Shown here piece after piece: positions 33,101-40,263 of a stretch of DNA of 43,811 nt (the stretch's first letter is position 1; each line of letters opens with the position of its first letter). This stretch comes from Lachnospiraceae bacterium (lineage in GTDB: Bacteria > Bacillota > Clostridia > Lachnospirales > Lachnospiraceae), in contig JAJQHQ010000085.1 in NCBI GenBank assembly GCA_021199655.1, positions 1 to 43,811 of the forward strand, read 5' to 3'. A model generated the notes under the pieces. The model was not told the origin of the DNA. It saw only the letters and a list, made by a program, of their open reading frames with translations, and ran no database searches. A program made the position numbers and the translations under genes.

Positions 33101-34462
33101 TTATCGGAATTCCAGCACAAGAGCCGTATAGTTGTCCTGCCCGGTCCGATTCTTTGTCTGAATCATCTGATCCATCGCCTTGCAGGCATCGTCCACGGAA
33201 AGCTTCATCGCCCCCGCGATTTCTTCCTCACTCAGCGTGCCGAACACGCCGTCCGACATCAGCAGGATCCGGTCGCCCGTCTGCAGACGGAGCGGGCGGG
33301 TATTGCGGTCGATCTTCTCAATCTTACCCATCCCGATATAGCTGGTCAGCGCCTTGCGCTGCGGATCCTCCATCGCGGATTTCACACTGATCTCGCCTCT
33401 TGCCGCTTTCTCATCCAGTTCTACCGCGTAGACATGATCGCGGTTGATCTGAAGGAGATCGCCGTCCCGATAGAGATAGATGTGGCTGTCGCCGACCGAG
33501 AGCCAGTACATACTGTTGTCCTGGAACAGCACGGATACCACGGTGGAGCCGCTCTTTTGCGCTCCGCTTCTGCTTTGCATTTTATTGACATCATTGTTCG
33601 CGTAATTCAACATGGCCAGAAGCTTCTGGTCGCCGCGCAGCCGATCCGGCTGCATCTCAAAGGACTGCAGCATGGCAATCCCGACCCGCATGCTGACCTG
33701 GTCACCGTCCTTAAGGCCGCCCATGCCGTCCGCTACGACCGCGACCAGTCCGACGCCATCCGTACTCACAACAGCGCCGTCTCTGGAAAGGCCAAAGGAA
33801 TCCTGCTGGCTGCTTCGCGAACCGATATTATGCAGCTTGCCGACCAGCAGCTGATTTCCGGCAGGCTCCGTTCCCGGCGCGGATAGCGGCTCTGCAGGCT
33901 GTCCGGTCTGCGAACCGGCATAACTGCTGATGCCTGTATCCGACATATTCTCACCGCCCTGAGCTGTATTTCCCTCATTGCGGGATCCGCTTCCGCCGGT
34001 GGAGGACGTACCATTCTTCGCGGCTTTCTCCCCGCTGTCGGTCCGTTTTTTCCTTAACAGGGCATACACGACCGCCGCGATCAGCGCCAGTACCACCACA
34101 ATGCTCACTCCGAACATGACAGGATGGCTGGAAATCCATCCGCCCATACCGGCTTCCGTTGTGGTTTCTGTTTCCGTCTCAGCCACGATGTCAATGTCCT
34201 CTTCCTCATCATCTGAGGAGGCAGCTTCCCCGGCAGACGCCGCGTCTTCCGAAGTATCTGTTCCATCTGCTGTATCTGCGGCATCGCCCGATGTTCCTGC
34301 TTCGTCTGCTGTTCCCGCAGTGCTGCCCGAAGTGTCCGCTCCGCTTTGCGTTCCCGTATCGTCACCCGAAGTGTCCGCTCCGCTTTGCGTGCTGTCCGAT
34401 GCGGTATTCTCCGAGCTTCCTGTCATCGGAAAGCTTATTCTCAGTTCTTCTTTACTCAACAT
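33101..34462 (-). CDS. Membrane-anchored PP2C-family Ser/Thr phosphatase
   Basis: 453 residues. The first about 105 are acidic Ser/Thr/Asp-rich low complexity with repeats (SGADTSG, GTADEAGTSGDAADTADG). One membrane helix (MFGVSIVVVLALIAAVVYAL) is followed by LRKKR, so the N-terminus should be outside and the phosphatase inside. After a Gly/Ser linker the PP2C domain (about 215-453) has its metal and phosphate motifs: RSSQQDSFG, VVADGMGGLKDGD, VGDSHIYLYRDG, LLMSDGVFG and GQDNYTALV. It looks active. Start ATG 34462 overlaps the FHA gene stop by 11 bp. Likely the antagonist of the kinases in the same operon. Confidence 0.88.
   Translation of the reverse strand: MLSKEELRISFPMTGSSENTASDSTQSGADTSGDDTGTQSGADTSGSTAGTADEAGTSGDAADTADGTDTSEDAASAGEAASSDDEEEDIDIVAETETETTTEAGMGGWISSHPVMFGVSIVVVLALIAAVVYALLRKKRTDSGEKAAKNGTSSTGGSGSRNEGNTAQGGENMSDTGISSYAGSQTGQPAEPLSAPGTEPAGNQLLVGKLHNIGSRSSQQDSFGLSRDGAVVSTDGVGLVAVVADGMGGLKDGDQVSMRVGIAMLQSFEMQPDRLRGDQKLLAMLNYANNDVNKMQSRSGAQKSGSTVVSVLFQDNSMYWLSVGDSHIYLYRDGDLLQINRDHVYAVELDEKAARGEISVKSAMEDPQRKALTSYIGMGKIEKIDRNTRPLRLQTGDRILLMSDGVFGTLSEEEIAGAMKLSVDDACKAMDQMIQTKNRTGQDNYTALVLEFR
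34326..34390. repeat. 26-bp perfect direct repeat in the extracellular part of the PP2C gene
   Basis: The sequence beginning CCCGAAGTGTCCGCTC at 34326-34351 recurs exactly at 34365-34390, period 39 bp (13 codons), encoding the SGADTSG units. In-frame slippage would change the length of the extracellular stalk. Confidence 0.75.
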
Positions 34463-35111
34463 TGTCCCAATCAAACCCTTCTCCGCAAAGCGGTATGAAT
34501 ATCAGTCTGGTCCGTCCGATCTCAATCACATCGTAAGCTTTCAGCTTCACGGTGGAGAGCACGACCTCATTGTTCAGTCTCACCAGGCTGCGCCCTTCCC
34601 CATTACCGAAATAGAATGACTTTCCTCTGGCATCATAGGCAAGTACCGCATGATTTACACGGGAAATGCTGTCGTCGCCACGGATGCAGATGTCCATCTG
34701 TTCACTTCGTCCGATATAATTGTTATCCGCATGGATACGATAATCCTGACCTTTCCGGGAGCCGGTCAGGCTGACCAGCCAGCCTACCACAGGGTTCACT
34801 CCGTTCTCCACATACCCTATCGTCTTCCCGTCATCTGCTCCATAAGGGTCTTCTGATTTCCATACCGACGCGCTCTTTTCCGCCAGTGCGGCCGCACCTG
34901 CTTCGACTGTCGGCCAGGTAGCCGAGATGCCGTCCGATATCGGCTCTGTCGGCGAATATCCGCCGCTCACCGTCGCGCTCTCCGAATCCTGCGGTTCACT
35001 GTCAAGCGGGATCGTGTTTCCGCCTCCCATTCTAATCTGCTGGCAGATCGGGCATTCCGTGCTTACTGATGCATCATAAAAGTGACCCTTCGGGCATTGT
35101 TTCAGTTCCAT
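34452..35111 (-). CDS. Zinc-ribbon FHA-domain protein
   Basis: 219-residue soluble protein. The N-terminus is a small zinc ribbon (CPKGHFYDASVSTECPICQ). A disordered middle of about 70 residues follows, then an FHA domain (about 105-210: LVSLTGSRKGQDYRIHAD, NYIGRSEQMDICI, DDSISRVNHAVLAYD, GRSLVRLNNEVVL) that should bind phosphothreonine peptides. It lacks the usual GSTYGTF turn but keeps the GR and S-x-x-H residues. CAGGAGG before the ATG. It overlaps the membrane PP2C gene, so the two are translated together. A reader or adaptor for the kinases of this locus. Confidence 0.88.
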   Translation of the reverse strand: MELKQCPKGHFYDASVSTECPICQQIRMGGGNTIPLDSEPQDSESATVSGGYSPTEPISDGISATWPTVEAGAAALAEKSASVWKSEDPYGADDGKTIGYVENGVNPVVGWLVSLTGSRKGQDYRIHADNNYIGRSEQMDICIRGDDSISRVNHAVLAYDARGKSFYFGNGEGRSLVRLNNEVVLSTVKLKAYDVIEIGRTRLIFIPLCGEGFDWDNVE

Positions 35112-35247
35112 GGTAAATTCCTCCTGTTTTTTATTATTTTGTGAAATGATCCGGGCGGCAAATGGCTATGCATCGGAACGCAGACGTTCTTGAACCTTTT
35201 GTCCCCTGTATCATTCTATATGTAACTGCCAGGGACGGCATTTACAT

Positions 35248-35592
35248 TTATAGAATATGAATCAGAAACTCATTTTTCTCCGAGGCCAGATAGAAACGCA
35301 CGTCTCCTTTCAGCTTGTACGGCGTGTTCGGCTCCAGCTTCGTGCCGTTGGAGAAAAATGTTCCATACGTCGAGTTCCGGTCAATCAGCACCGGAAACCC
35401 ATCCTTTTCCAGGATCTCACAGTGCACTGAGCTCACGCCCTTCGTGTCAGCCGGAAATGAGACATTAACTTTTGCGGCGTCCCTTCCGAAGATCAGGTGT
35501 CCTCCCTGCGTCAGCTCATATTTTTTCCCGGCATTCAGAATTCCGGTCGCTGTCACCGTCAGAAGCGCCTCTTTTTGCGTTTGCCCGCTCAT
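35248..35592 (-). CDS. Small FHA-domain protein
   Basis: 114 residues consisting of essentially one FHA domain: LIFGRDAAKVNVSFPAD, GVSSVHCEIL and NSTYGTFFSNG provide all the phosphothreonine-binding positions. ATG 35592 is chosen, with AGGTGG 6 nt upstream. The gene begins inside the last 77 bp of the PrsW gene in another frame. Removing one base from the G run at 35635-35639 would fuse the two into a single PrsW-FHA protein, so the ancestral gene may have been a fusion. The FHA sequence is very close in layout to the FHA ends of the proteins at 31651 and 36732. Confidence 0.82.
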   Translation of the reverse strand: MSGQTQKEALLTVTATGILNAGKKYELTQGGHLIFGRDAAKVNVSFPADTKGVSSVHCEILEKDGFPVLIDRNSTYGTFFSNGTKLEPNTPYKLKGDVRFYLASEKNEFLIHIL

Positions 35593-36715
35593 GGTGAACC
35601 ACCTGCGCAGCCGCTGCTCCCTTTTCTCTCTTTTCCCCCGGTTCGACCGGTGAAGCCGCCACAATCTGGCGGATGCATTTGCGCATGATAAAGAGCAGGA
35701 AAATCCAGGCAAGAATGATCAGCACCACATTATACACGAACAACTGCTTCAGATTATAAAGAAAGACAACCAGACCATCCGGCAGGATATAGAGTAAATC
35801 CTCCATCTCCATATTCCAGAATGTATGTAACAGGATCGCCGTCGCAAGGGACATAAGTGTCAGTGGATTCAATGCATCGGTCACTTTCAGCTTTTCCTGC
35901 CCTTTCTTTGCGAGCGCGATCGCGCCGCCATAGAAAGCCGCCCATACCGTATGGCCGCCAATAGCGAGCAGTCCGCGCAGCAGCTGTGTCTGCATCATGT
36001 TGCTCTGAATAATCCCGTTATAGGCTGCGTTCAGAGCGCTTTCCAGATCCACAGAATACTGACTCGCCACCTCCTCATAAGAGATAATCGCGTATTTCAT
36101 CGCGCTTTCCATCGCGTAGCCACTTGTCTCAATCGCGGCAAACCCGGCTCCGACCGCCCCGCCGATCAGAATTCCCTGAATCCCATAGCGGTACTTCCCC
36201 CTCGTCAGGATCAGGTATACGATCAGAAACTTGGCGATTTCCTCCGGCCATGGACCTGCTATATAAGCCGCACTCGGCCAGTCTCCGATCTGCCTGATGA
36301 GCGCATTGACACAGAGGGAAAGAATTCCGCCGAGCAGCATCACACAGACAGCCTCCAGAATCGAGATATCACCCGGTATGTTCATCTCCCAGTAGAAAAC
36401 CACGACCGCCAGCGGGATCGCGAATGCCGGAATCACATACAAAAACGCGATGGAAGATATGCTCCCCAGAAACTGCACAGCAAACATGGTGAGCACTGTG
36501 AGCACGATCGCGATGGCCGCTGCCCGTACAAACAGCCACGGTTTCTGCCACTGCTGCAGCATGGCGGACGGGGCGGGAACATTTCCGCGCATCCCCCGCG
36601 ACATCTGGCGACTGGTCTGTTCCTTTGTATGCTGCTTAAACGTATCCGCAAAAATATCCTTCCAGTTGAAATTCTTCGTGATATCCGAAGCGTTTCTGAA
36701 AAATTCGGTATTCAT
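35516..36715 (-). CDS. PrsW-family intramembrane metalloprotease
   Basis: 399-residue polytopic membrane protein with about eight hydrophobic segments. The PrsW/CPBP signature residues are seen in order: GPWPEEIAKFLIVYL (EE-x-x-K), GAGFAAIETSGY (Glu), GGHTVWAAFYGG (His) and LLHTFWNME (His). PrsW of Bacillus cleaves an anti-sigma factor, so this protein may cut a membrane-bound regulator in response to signalling here; no anti-sigma factor is visible nearby. The last 45 residues are polar and overlap the small FHA gene. ATG 36715 follows GGGGGGG and GAGAGG. It lies 16 bp downstream of the trypsin-like/FHA gene. Confidence 0.85.
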   Translation of the reverse strand: MNTEFFRNASDITKNFNWKDIFADTFKQHTKEQTSRQMSRGMRGNVPAPSAMLQQWQKPWLFVRAAAIAIVLTVLTMFAVQFLGSISSIAFLYVIPAFAIPLAVVVFYWEMNIPGDISILEAVCVMLLGGILSLCVNALIRQIGDWPSAAYIAGPWPEEIAKFLIVYLILTRGKYRYGIQGILIGGAVGAGFAAIETSGYAMESAMKYAIISYEEVASQYSVDLESALNAAYNGIIQSNMMQTQLLRGLLAIGGHTVWAAFYGGAIALAKKGQEKLKVTDALNPLTLMSLATAILLHTFWNMEMEDLLYILPDGLVVFLYNLKQLFVYNVVLIILAWIFLLFIMRKCIRQIVAASPVEPGEKREKGAAAAQVVHHERANAKRGASDGDSDRNSECREKI

Positions 36716-36731
36716 CCTCTCATCCCCCCCT

Positions 36732-38036
36732 TTACCGTACTTCAAACGTGTTGGCCATATCCGCCAGATAAAACGCGTCGCCGCTTTTCAGTTCCTGAGG
36801 TATATTCGAAGTCAGCCTGAAGCCATTCTGCATAAAAGTGCCGTAAGTTGAGCCGAGATCCGTCACATACAGGCGTCCATCCTTTTTCTCCACCTTGCAG
36901 TGAAGCCCGCTGACGCCCTTTGTTCCGTCCGGATAGACCATATTGCAGCGGGACGCGTTCCGTCCGAATACCAGCGCTTTTTCTCCGACCTCCAACGTTT
37001 TTCCTCCAAAATATCCACCGACTCCCATCAGCCGCAGCCCCTGGTTCCCGGAAACAGCGCCTTCCTTTTCAAATTCCGGGAATTCCGGTTCCTGCCGTTC
37101 CTTTCTCCTGATCTCTCCCCGAAAATACATAACCGTACTGATAATCAGCACCGCCAGCGCTCCAAAAAACAGCGACAGGAACAAGGGCTGGTTGATCGGG
37201 GAGGAATATGGAAGATAGATTGTCTCTGTACCGGAGGTACTTCCTGTACTCCCGGTCCCGGAAGTACTGTCCGTACCAGAAGTCCCGGAAGCCTCGCTCA
37301 TGCTTTCCGTCTCATAAGTACTTTCGCCGCTCCCGCCTGCTTCGCTCTCCCCGCCGGAATTCAGCAGAGAATCTGAGGGCAGGAACACGGAATATCCGCT
37401 GTCATCCGTCACACCGCATAAAATACCGCAGAGCTCCCCGTTTTCCGTGAAAATTCCGCCGCCTGAGAGGATCTGTTTGGACGCCCCCAGCGTATCCTCC
37501 AGAACGACTACCGTAAACCCGCCGACTTCCCCGGCATCCGCAATCTCACTCTGAATCGTTGTCATATACCCGGCAAGCGTATCGCTTGCCGTTCCATAAT
37601 CCAAGCCGACGCAGTATACAGTCTCCTGTTTATAAAGCTCTGATAACCAGGCGGCATCCTCTTCCGTATAGCCGCCATAATTGCCATATGTATAGATCAT
37701 CAGCAGACCCAGCTCTTCCAGAACGTACACATCAGAAAAATCCCCGGTGATGTTCTGATTCATACTCATATACGTGACGTAAGAAATATCATTGAAGCTG
37801 CTGTCATATCCGGCAAAAATATAAGATTCCGTACCGCTGCTCACCACGATTCCCGGTGATATCGCCACAACGTTGCCTGAAGAATCACATCCAAATACAA
37901 TTCCAATGCCGTCCTCATTAATCTCCGGCGCCGCATGCACCGGCTTCGCGCCGATCACTGCAAAAAAAACGCACAATAACAGCCCCAGCAGAATCGGATA
38001 GCATTTTCCGACGGTGCTTCTTTTTGATCCTTCCAT
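36732..38036 (-). CDS. Secreted trypsin-like pseudoprotease domain, membrane helix, cytoplasmic FHA domain
   Basis: 434-residue single-pass membrane protein. A signal peptide (cleavage near VHA-A) precedes an extracellular domain of about 200 residues with the layout of a trypsin/HtrA fold: GIVFGCDSSGNVVAISPG, SDVYVLEELGLLMI in the Asp strand, and LSGGGIFTENGELCGILCG at the place of the GNSGG nucleophile loop. The catalytic His region (normally N-H-V) reads FAGYDSS, so it should be inactive. A Ser/Gly/Thr linker, a membrane helix (LFLSLFFGALAVLIISTVMY) and a C-terminal FHA domain follow (LVFGRNASRC, VSGLHCKV, GSTYGTFMQNG). Start 38036 set by AGGAGG 9 nt upstream. First gene of the large signalling operon. 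Confidence 0.82.
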   Translation of the reverse strand: MEGSKRSTVGKCYPILLGLLLCVFFAVIGAKPVHAAPEINEDGIGIVFGCDSSGNVVAISPGIVVSSGTESYIFAGYDSSFNDISYVTYMSMNQNITGDFSDVYVLEELGLLMIYTYGNYGGYTEEDAAWLSELYKQETVYCVGLDYGTASDTLAGYMTTIQSEIADAGEVGGFTVVVLEDTLGASKQILSGGGIFTENGELCGILCGVTDDSGYSVFLPSDSLLNSGGESEAGGSGESTYETESMSEASGTSGTDSTSGTGSTGSTSGTETIYLPYSSPINQPLFLSLFFGALAVLIISTVMYFRGEIRRKERQEPEFPEFEKEGAVSGNQGLRLMGVGGYFGGKTLEVGEKALVFGRNASRCNMVYPDGTKGVSGLHCKVEKKDGRLYVTDLGSTYGTFMQNGFRLTSNIPQELKSGDAFYLADMANTFEVR

Positions 38037-38551
38037 TTTCACATTCCTCCTTTGTCTGTCATATCCTGTTCTCTTACTGTCAGGAAATCATTTCTCTGCT
38101 CCCTTTCAGCAGCCTCTGTGTTTCGCAGGAATTTCTTTGATGCCTACAGTCTAACAGAATTCTCTCCAGCATTTTCTACTCGGAGTGTACAAGTGTATCG
38201 TCTGTCTCAAATCTATTTGTTGTTTTACTGTCAACGCACCTTCTTTCTTCACGGACTGCGACAAATTTATGTCACGATTATATATTATAATCGTCATAAT
38301 AGCAACGTTTTTTCGTACTATTGCCGCGCATTTTATCCCTTTTACTATCTTTGTTCTGGCTTTTTACTAACGTCCTGTATATCGTTTTTACGTTTTATTT
38401 ATATCGTTTATTTACATCTTGTGATTTCCGGGATTTCGGCTATCATGAATAACAGATGTGAATCCGACGGTTCTTTTCATGAATTTCGGTTTTCACAAAA
38501 ACGGGGAAGAAAGCAAAGAATTTTTTTGAAATAATAGGAAAGACTGATCAT
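38037..38551. promoter_or_regulatory. 515-bp divergent control region with palindrome and repeated CGTTT motifs
   Basis: AT-rich region between the first gene of the signalling operon and the XRE regulator gene. It contains a perfect palindrome, CGATTATA-TAT-TATAATCG (38275-38293). It also has several related CGTTT(T) sequences (near 38306, 38375, 38385 and 38402), including the direct repeat TATATCGTTT. TTGACA occurs on the minus strand at about 38229-38234 without a clear -10 at 17 bp. On the plus strand TTGTGA and TATCAT (38419-38446) are a weak promoter for the regulator. No gene is seen. Confidence 0.45.
38275..38293. promoter_or_regulatory. Perfect 8-bp palindrome, candidate XRE operator
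   Basis: CGATTATA and TATAATCG separated by TAT. It lies between the divergent signalling operon and the XRE-type regulator gene at 38552, the usual place for an autoregulatory operator. No binding data; inference from position and symmetry. Confidence 0.4.
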
Positions 38552-38881
38552 ATGAAGGATTCAAAAGAATTACAGGCACTCAACCGCATTCAGGAATTGT
38601 GTGAGGAGCGTGGCTGGTCCTACTACCGACTGGCCAAAGCCTCCGGCATCACCTATTCGACCCTGAACACCATGATCCATAAGCAGAATCTGCCCTCGCT
38701 TACGACGCTGCAGAAGATCTGCGACGGTTTTGGTATCTCCCTTACGGATTTTTTCGATCCGAACCGGGACGTAAGCGGACTGACCGATGAGCAGGCAAAA
38801 TGTCTTTCCCTTTTTACTTCACTCACACCGCAAAAACAGGAACTGGCGCTCGCCTATATGAAAGGATTGTCAGAAAAATGA
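38552..38881 (+). CDS. XRE-family helix-turn-helix transcriptional regulator
   Basis: 109-residue DNA-binding protein. The Cro/C1 HTH covers residues 8-70 (IQELCEERGWSYYRLAKASG, YSTLNTMIHKQNLPSLTTLQ, ICDGFGISLTDFF). The last 35 residues are helical (LTPQKQELALAYMKGL), a common short dimerisation tail. It is divergent from the large kinase/phosphatase operon across 515 bp with a palindrome, so it is a candidate regulator of that operon. It ends in a strong bidirectional terminator. Confidence 0.85.
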   Translation: MKDSKELQALNRIQELCEERGWSYYRLAKASGITYSTLNTMIHKQNLPSLTTLQKICDGFGISLTDFFDPNRDVSGLTDEQAKCLSLFTSLTPQKQELALAYMKGLSEK

Positions 38882-38920
38882 CCGTTCTGCTTCACCGTGA
38901 AAGCAGAACGGTCATTTTTG
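38882..38920. terminator. Bidirectional intrinsic terminator (T1)
   Basis: ACCGTTCTGC and GCAGAACGGT form a strong stem with the loop region TTCACCGTGAAA; T runs follow on both strands. It ends the XRE gene and the convergent secreted zinc-knuckle gene. A near copy occurs at 40214-40258. Confidence 0.8.
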
Positions 38921-38927
38921 TCATGAT

Positions 38928-39875
38928 TCACTGAACACCACTTCCGCCGCAGCGGGTACAGGTGATCGTTCCGCTGCCATGGCATTTGTAGCAGGTTTCC
39001 TTTGATTCAGAGGATGTATCGCTGTGTCCGGAATAATTTGGAGTCTGAATATATACGATCTTATATCCCAGTCCGTCACAATTCGTACATGCAATCGTGC
39101 CTTCTCCATGACATTTCGTACACTTGATCGTGACGCCAGTGTCGTTATCGTCAGTATCGGTGTCATAATCAGTACTTCCTGAATTGCTGCCCGTACCACT
39201 ATAGTCATCTGGCTGAGTCTCTGCAACAGTATCCGGTTCAGTCAAAGTAAAACCATTGCTGTAATAAATCGCCAAACCGGTTCTGCCGGATCCCGAATAA
39301 TAATAATTTGCCTGAACAAGAACATCGTACGAACTACCATATATATTATCATCCGTTACAGAAGGTACATCCTCTGTACCCGTATAAGAAAATTCATAGT
39401 ACTGGACGAGCAGGCCGGAGGATGAGATATAATCATTTTCTTTTGTGTTTACCAGCGAAAGCTCATACTGCGGCTCCTGTAAAAGATCAATGACTTCCGC
39501 TACAGCAGCGGATCCGTTATCAAGGTCAAAGCTATAGCTGATGAGGTGTCCATAGCTTCTGTATTCCATATCTTCACCGCGTGCGCAGTTCAGAAACACA
39601 CCAACATCCGGAAGAACCGCTCCATCCGCTTCTTCCACATCTGATAAGGCATCCTCTTCAACATCTTCTCCTATAATAATAACTATTTCGTCGGACTGTG
39701 TCTGCGTATCGGAATCTTCCGACGCATCAGAAGACGAACCCTCTCTTGCCGCGGCGAATATGGATATCCCCGATGATGCGGAAGCCACAAGGATGGAATC
39801 CTCCGTCAGCGGAGCCGCACATGTTGTAAAGATCAAACCCATTGTCAATAATAATGCTGTACCTGTCTTTTTCAT
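38928..39875 (-). CDS. Secreted protein with four DnaJ-like CxxCxGxG zinc motifs
   Basis: 315 residues. A signal sequence (MKKTGTALLLTMGLIFTTCA) is followed by an acidic Ser/Asp linker. The central domain (about 85-230) is strongly similar to that of the protein at 28286-29437 (EADGAVLPDVGVFLNCARGE, LLQEPQYELSL, VLVQANYYYSGSGRTG, IYYSNGFTLTEPDT). The C-terminus has CTKCHGEG, CTNCDGLG, CYKCHGSG and CTRCGGSG, all four zinc-binding units of a DnaJ cysteine-rich domain, but on an exported protein with no J domain. Function unknown; it may bind unfolded or thiol-rich proteins outside the membrane. AAGGAGG before the ATG. Its flanks resemble those of the next gene. Confidence 0.75.
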   Translation of the reverse strand: MKKTGTALLLTMGLIFTTCAAPLTEDSILVASASSGISIFAAAREGSSSDASEDSDTQTQSDEIVIIIGEDVEEDALSDVEEADGAVLPDVGVFLNCARGEDMEYRSYGHLISYSFDLDNGSAAVAEVIDLLQEPQYELSLVNTKENDYISSSGLLVQYYEFSYTGTEDVPSVTDDNIYGSSYDVLVQANYYYSGSGRTGLAIYYSNGFTLTEPDTVAETQPDDYSGTGSNSGSTDYDTDTDDNDTGVTIKCTKCHGEGTIACTNCDGLGYKIVYIQTPNYSGHSDTSSESKETCYKCHGSGTITCTRCGGSGVQ

Positions 39876-39970
39876 TGATAGAACCTCCTTAGTCTCATCT
39901 TTTTATAATTTTCACAATTCGATCATATTCATTTTTTCAGATTATAACGCTGAAACGCTATGTCGGCAGC

Positions 39971-40009
39971 CAAAAACTGTACCGTTCCTGATGTCATTAA
40001 TATACACTG
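39971..40009. repeat. Upstream element, copy A
   Basis: About 38 bp reading CAAAAACTGTACCGTTCC, then TGATGTCATTAATATACACT. It recurs with a few changes at 41273-41310. Each copy lies upstream of a minus-strand gene (95 and 43 nt from the start codons). TATATT on the minus strand could be a -10 in both copies. Confidence 0.6.
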
Positions 40010-40087
40010 TCTCACGCATATAGACTTTGAAACAATCTTCTTCTGTATTGCCGTCCAGAGGCAATTTCGTAATACTCACAGGCGTTA

Positions 40088-40175
40088 TTTTTTCAAGGGA
40101 CTTTTAAACGAAAGCGCAAACTTTTTCAAGGGACTTTTTGAGTCAAGTGAAAACTTTTTCAAGTGGCTTTCGAAG
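40088..40175. repeat. Three 33-bp tandem repeats
   Basis: Units begin TTTTTCAAGGGACTTTT at intervals of exactly 33 bp (CAAG at 40094, 40127 and 40160). The third is shorter and diverged. On the plus strand the units read as 11-residue repeats FFKGLLNESAN, FFKGLFESSEN, FFKWLSKATS and then a stop; differences between units keep the FFK pattern. This may be the tail of a lost or very small gene. Confidence 0.7.
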
Positions 40176-40213
40176 GCAACATCCTGATCAAAAACATTTT
40201 GTTTATATTTTCT

Positions 40214-40258
40214 TGCACATCTGTTCCGCTCCGCTTCACCGTGAAAGCAGAACGGTCT
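40214..40258. terminator. Terminator-like hairpin (T2), near copy of T1
   Basis: The segment from GCTTCACCGTGAAAGCAGAA through CGGTCTTTTTGTCAT matches the T1 region at 38889-38922. The opposite arm (TTCCGCTCCGCTT) is imperfect. A T-run follows on the plus strand. It lies just after the stop of the membrane protein gene at 40264, at nearly the same offset as T1 from the zinc-knuckle gene. Confidence 0.55.
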
Positions 40259-40263
40259 TTTTG

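Larger units (their letters stand above)
39876..40263. other. 388-bp gene-poor region with element A, 33-bp tandem repeats and terminator T2
   Basis: Upstream region of the secreted zinc-knuckle gene. From left to right it holds about 95 bp of AT-rich leader, the conserved element at 39971-40009, three 33-bp tandem repeats at 40088-40175, and a terminator-like hairpin at 40214-40258. Short frames run through it on both strands, but none has a ribosome site. Confidence 0.55.

Noticed and set aside
24166-38036. Type VI or type VII secretion locus because of kinase, PP2C and FHA genes
   Set aside because: No Hcp/VgrG/Tss, EssC-type ATPase or WXG100 proteins are present.
24166-38036. TerY-P type tellurium or stress triad
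   Set aside because: Zinc-ribbon kinase and PP2C fit, but there is no vWA (TerY) or TerD-family gene in the window.
39960-40187. Plus-strand 75-codon frame ending in FFKGL repeats as a normal gene
   Set aside because: No ribosome site, and it runs through element A, which is non-coding at its other copy. Kept only as a finding about the repeats.
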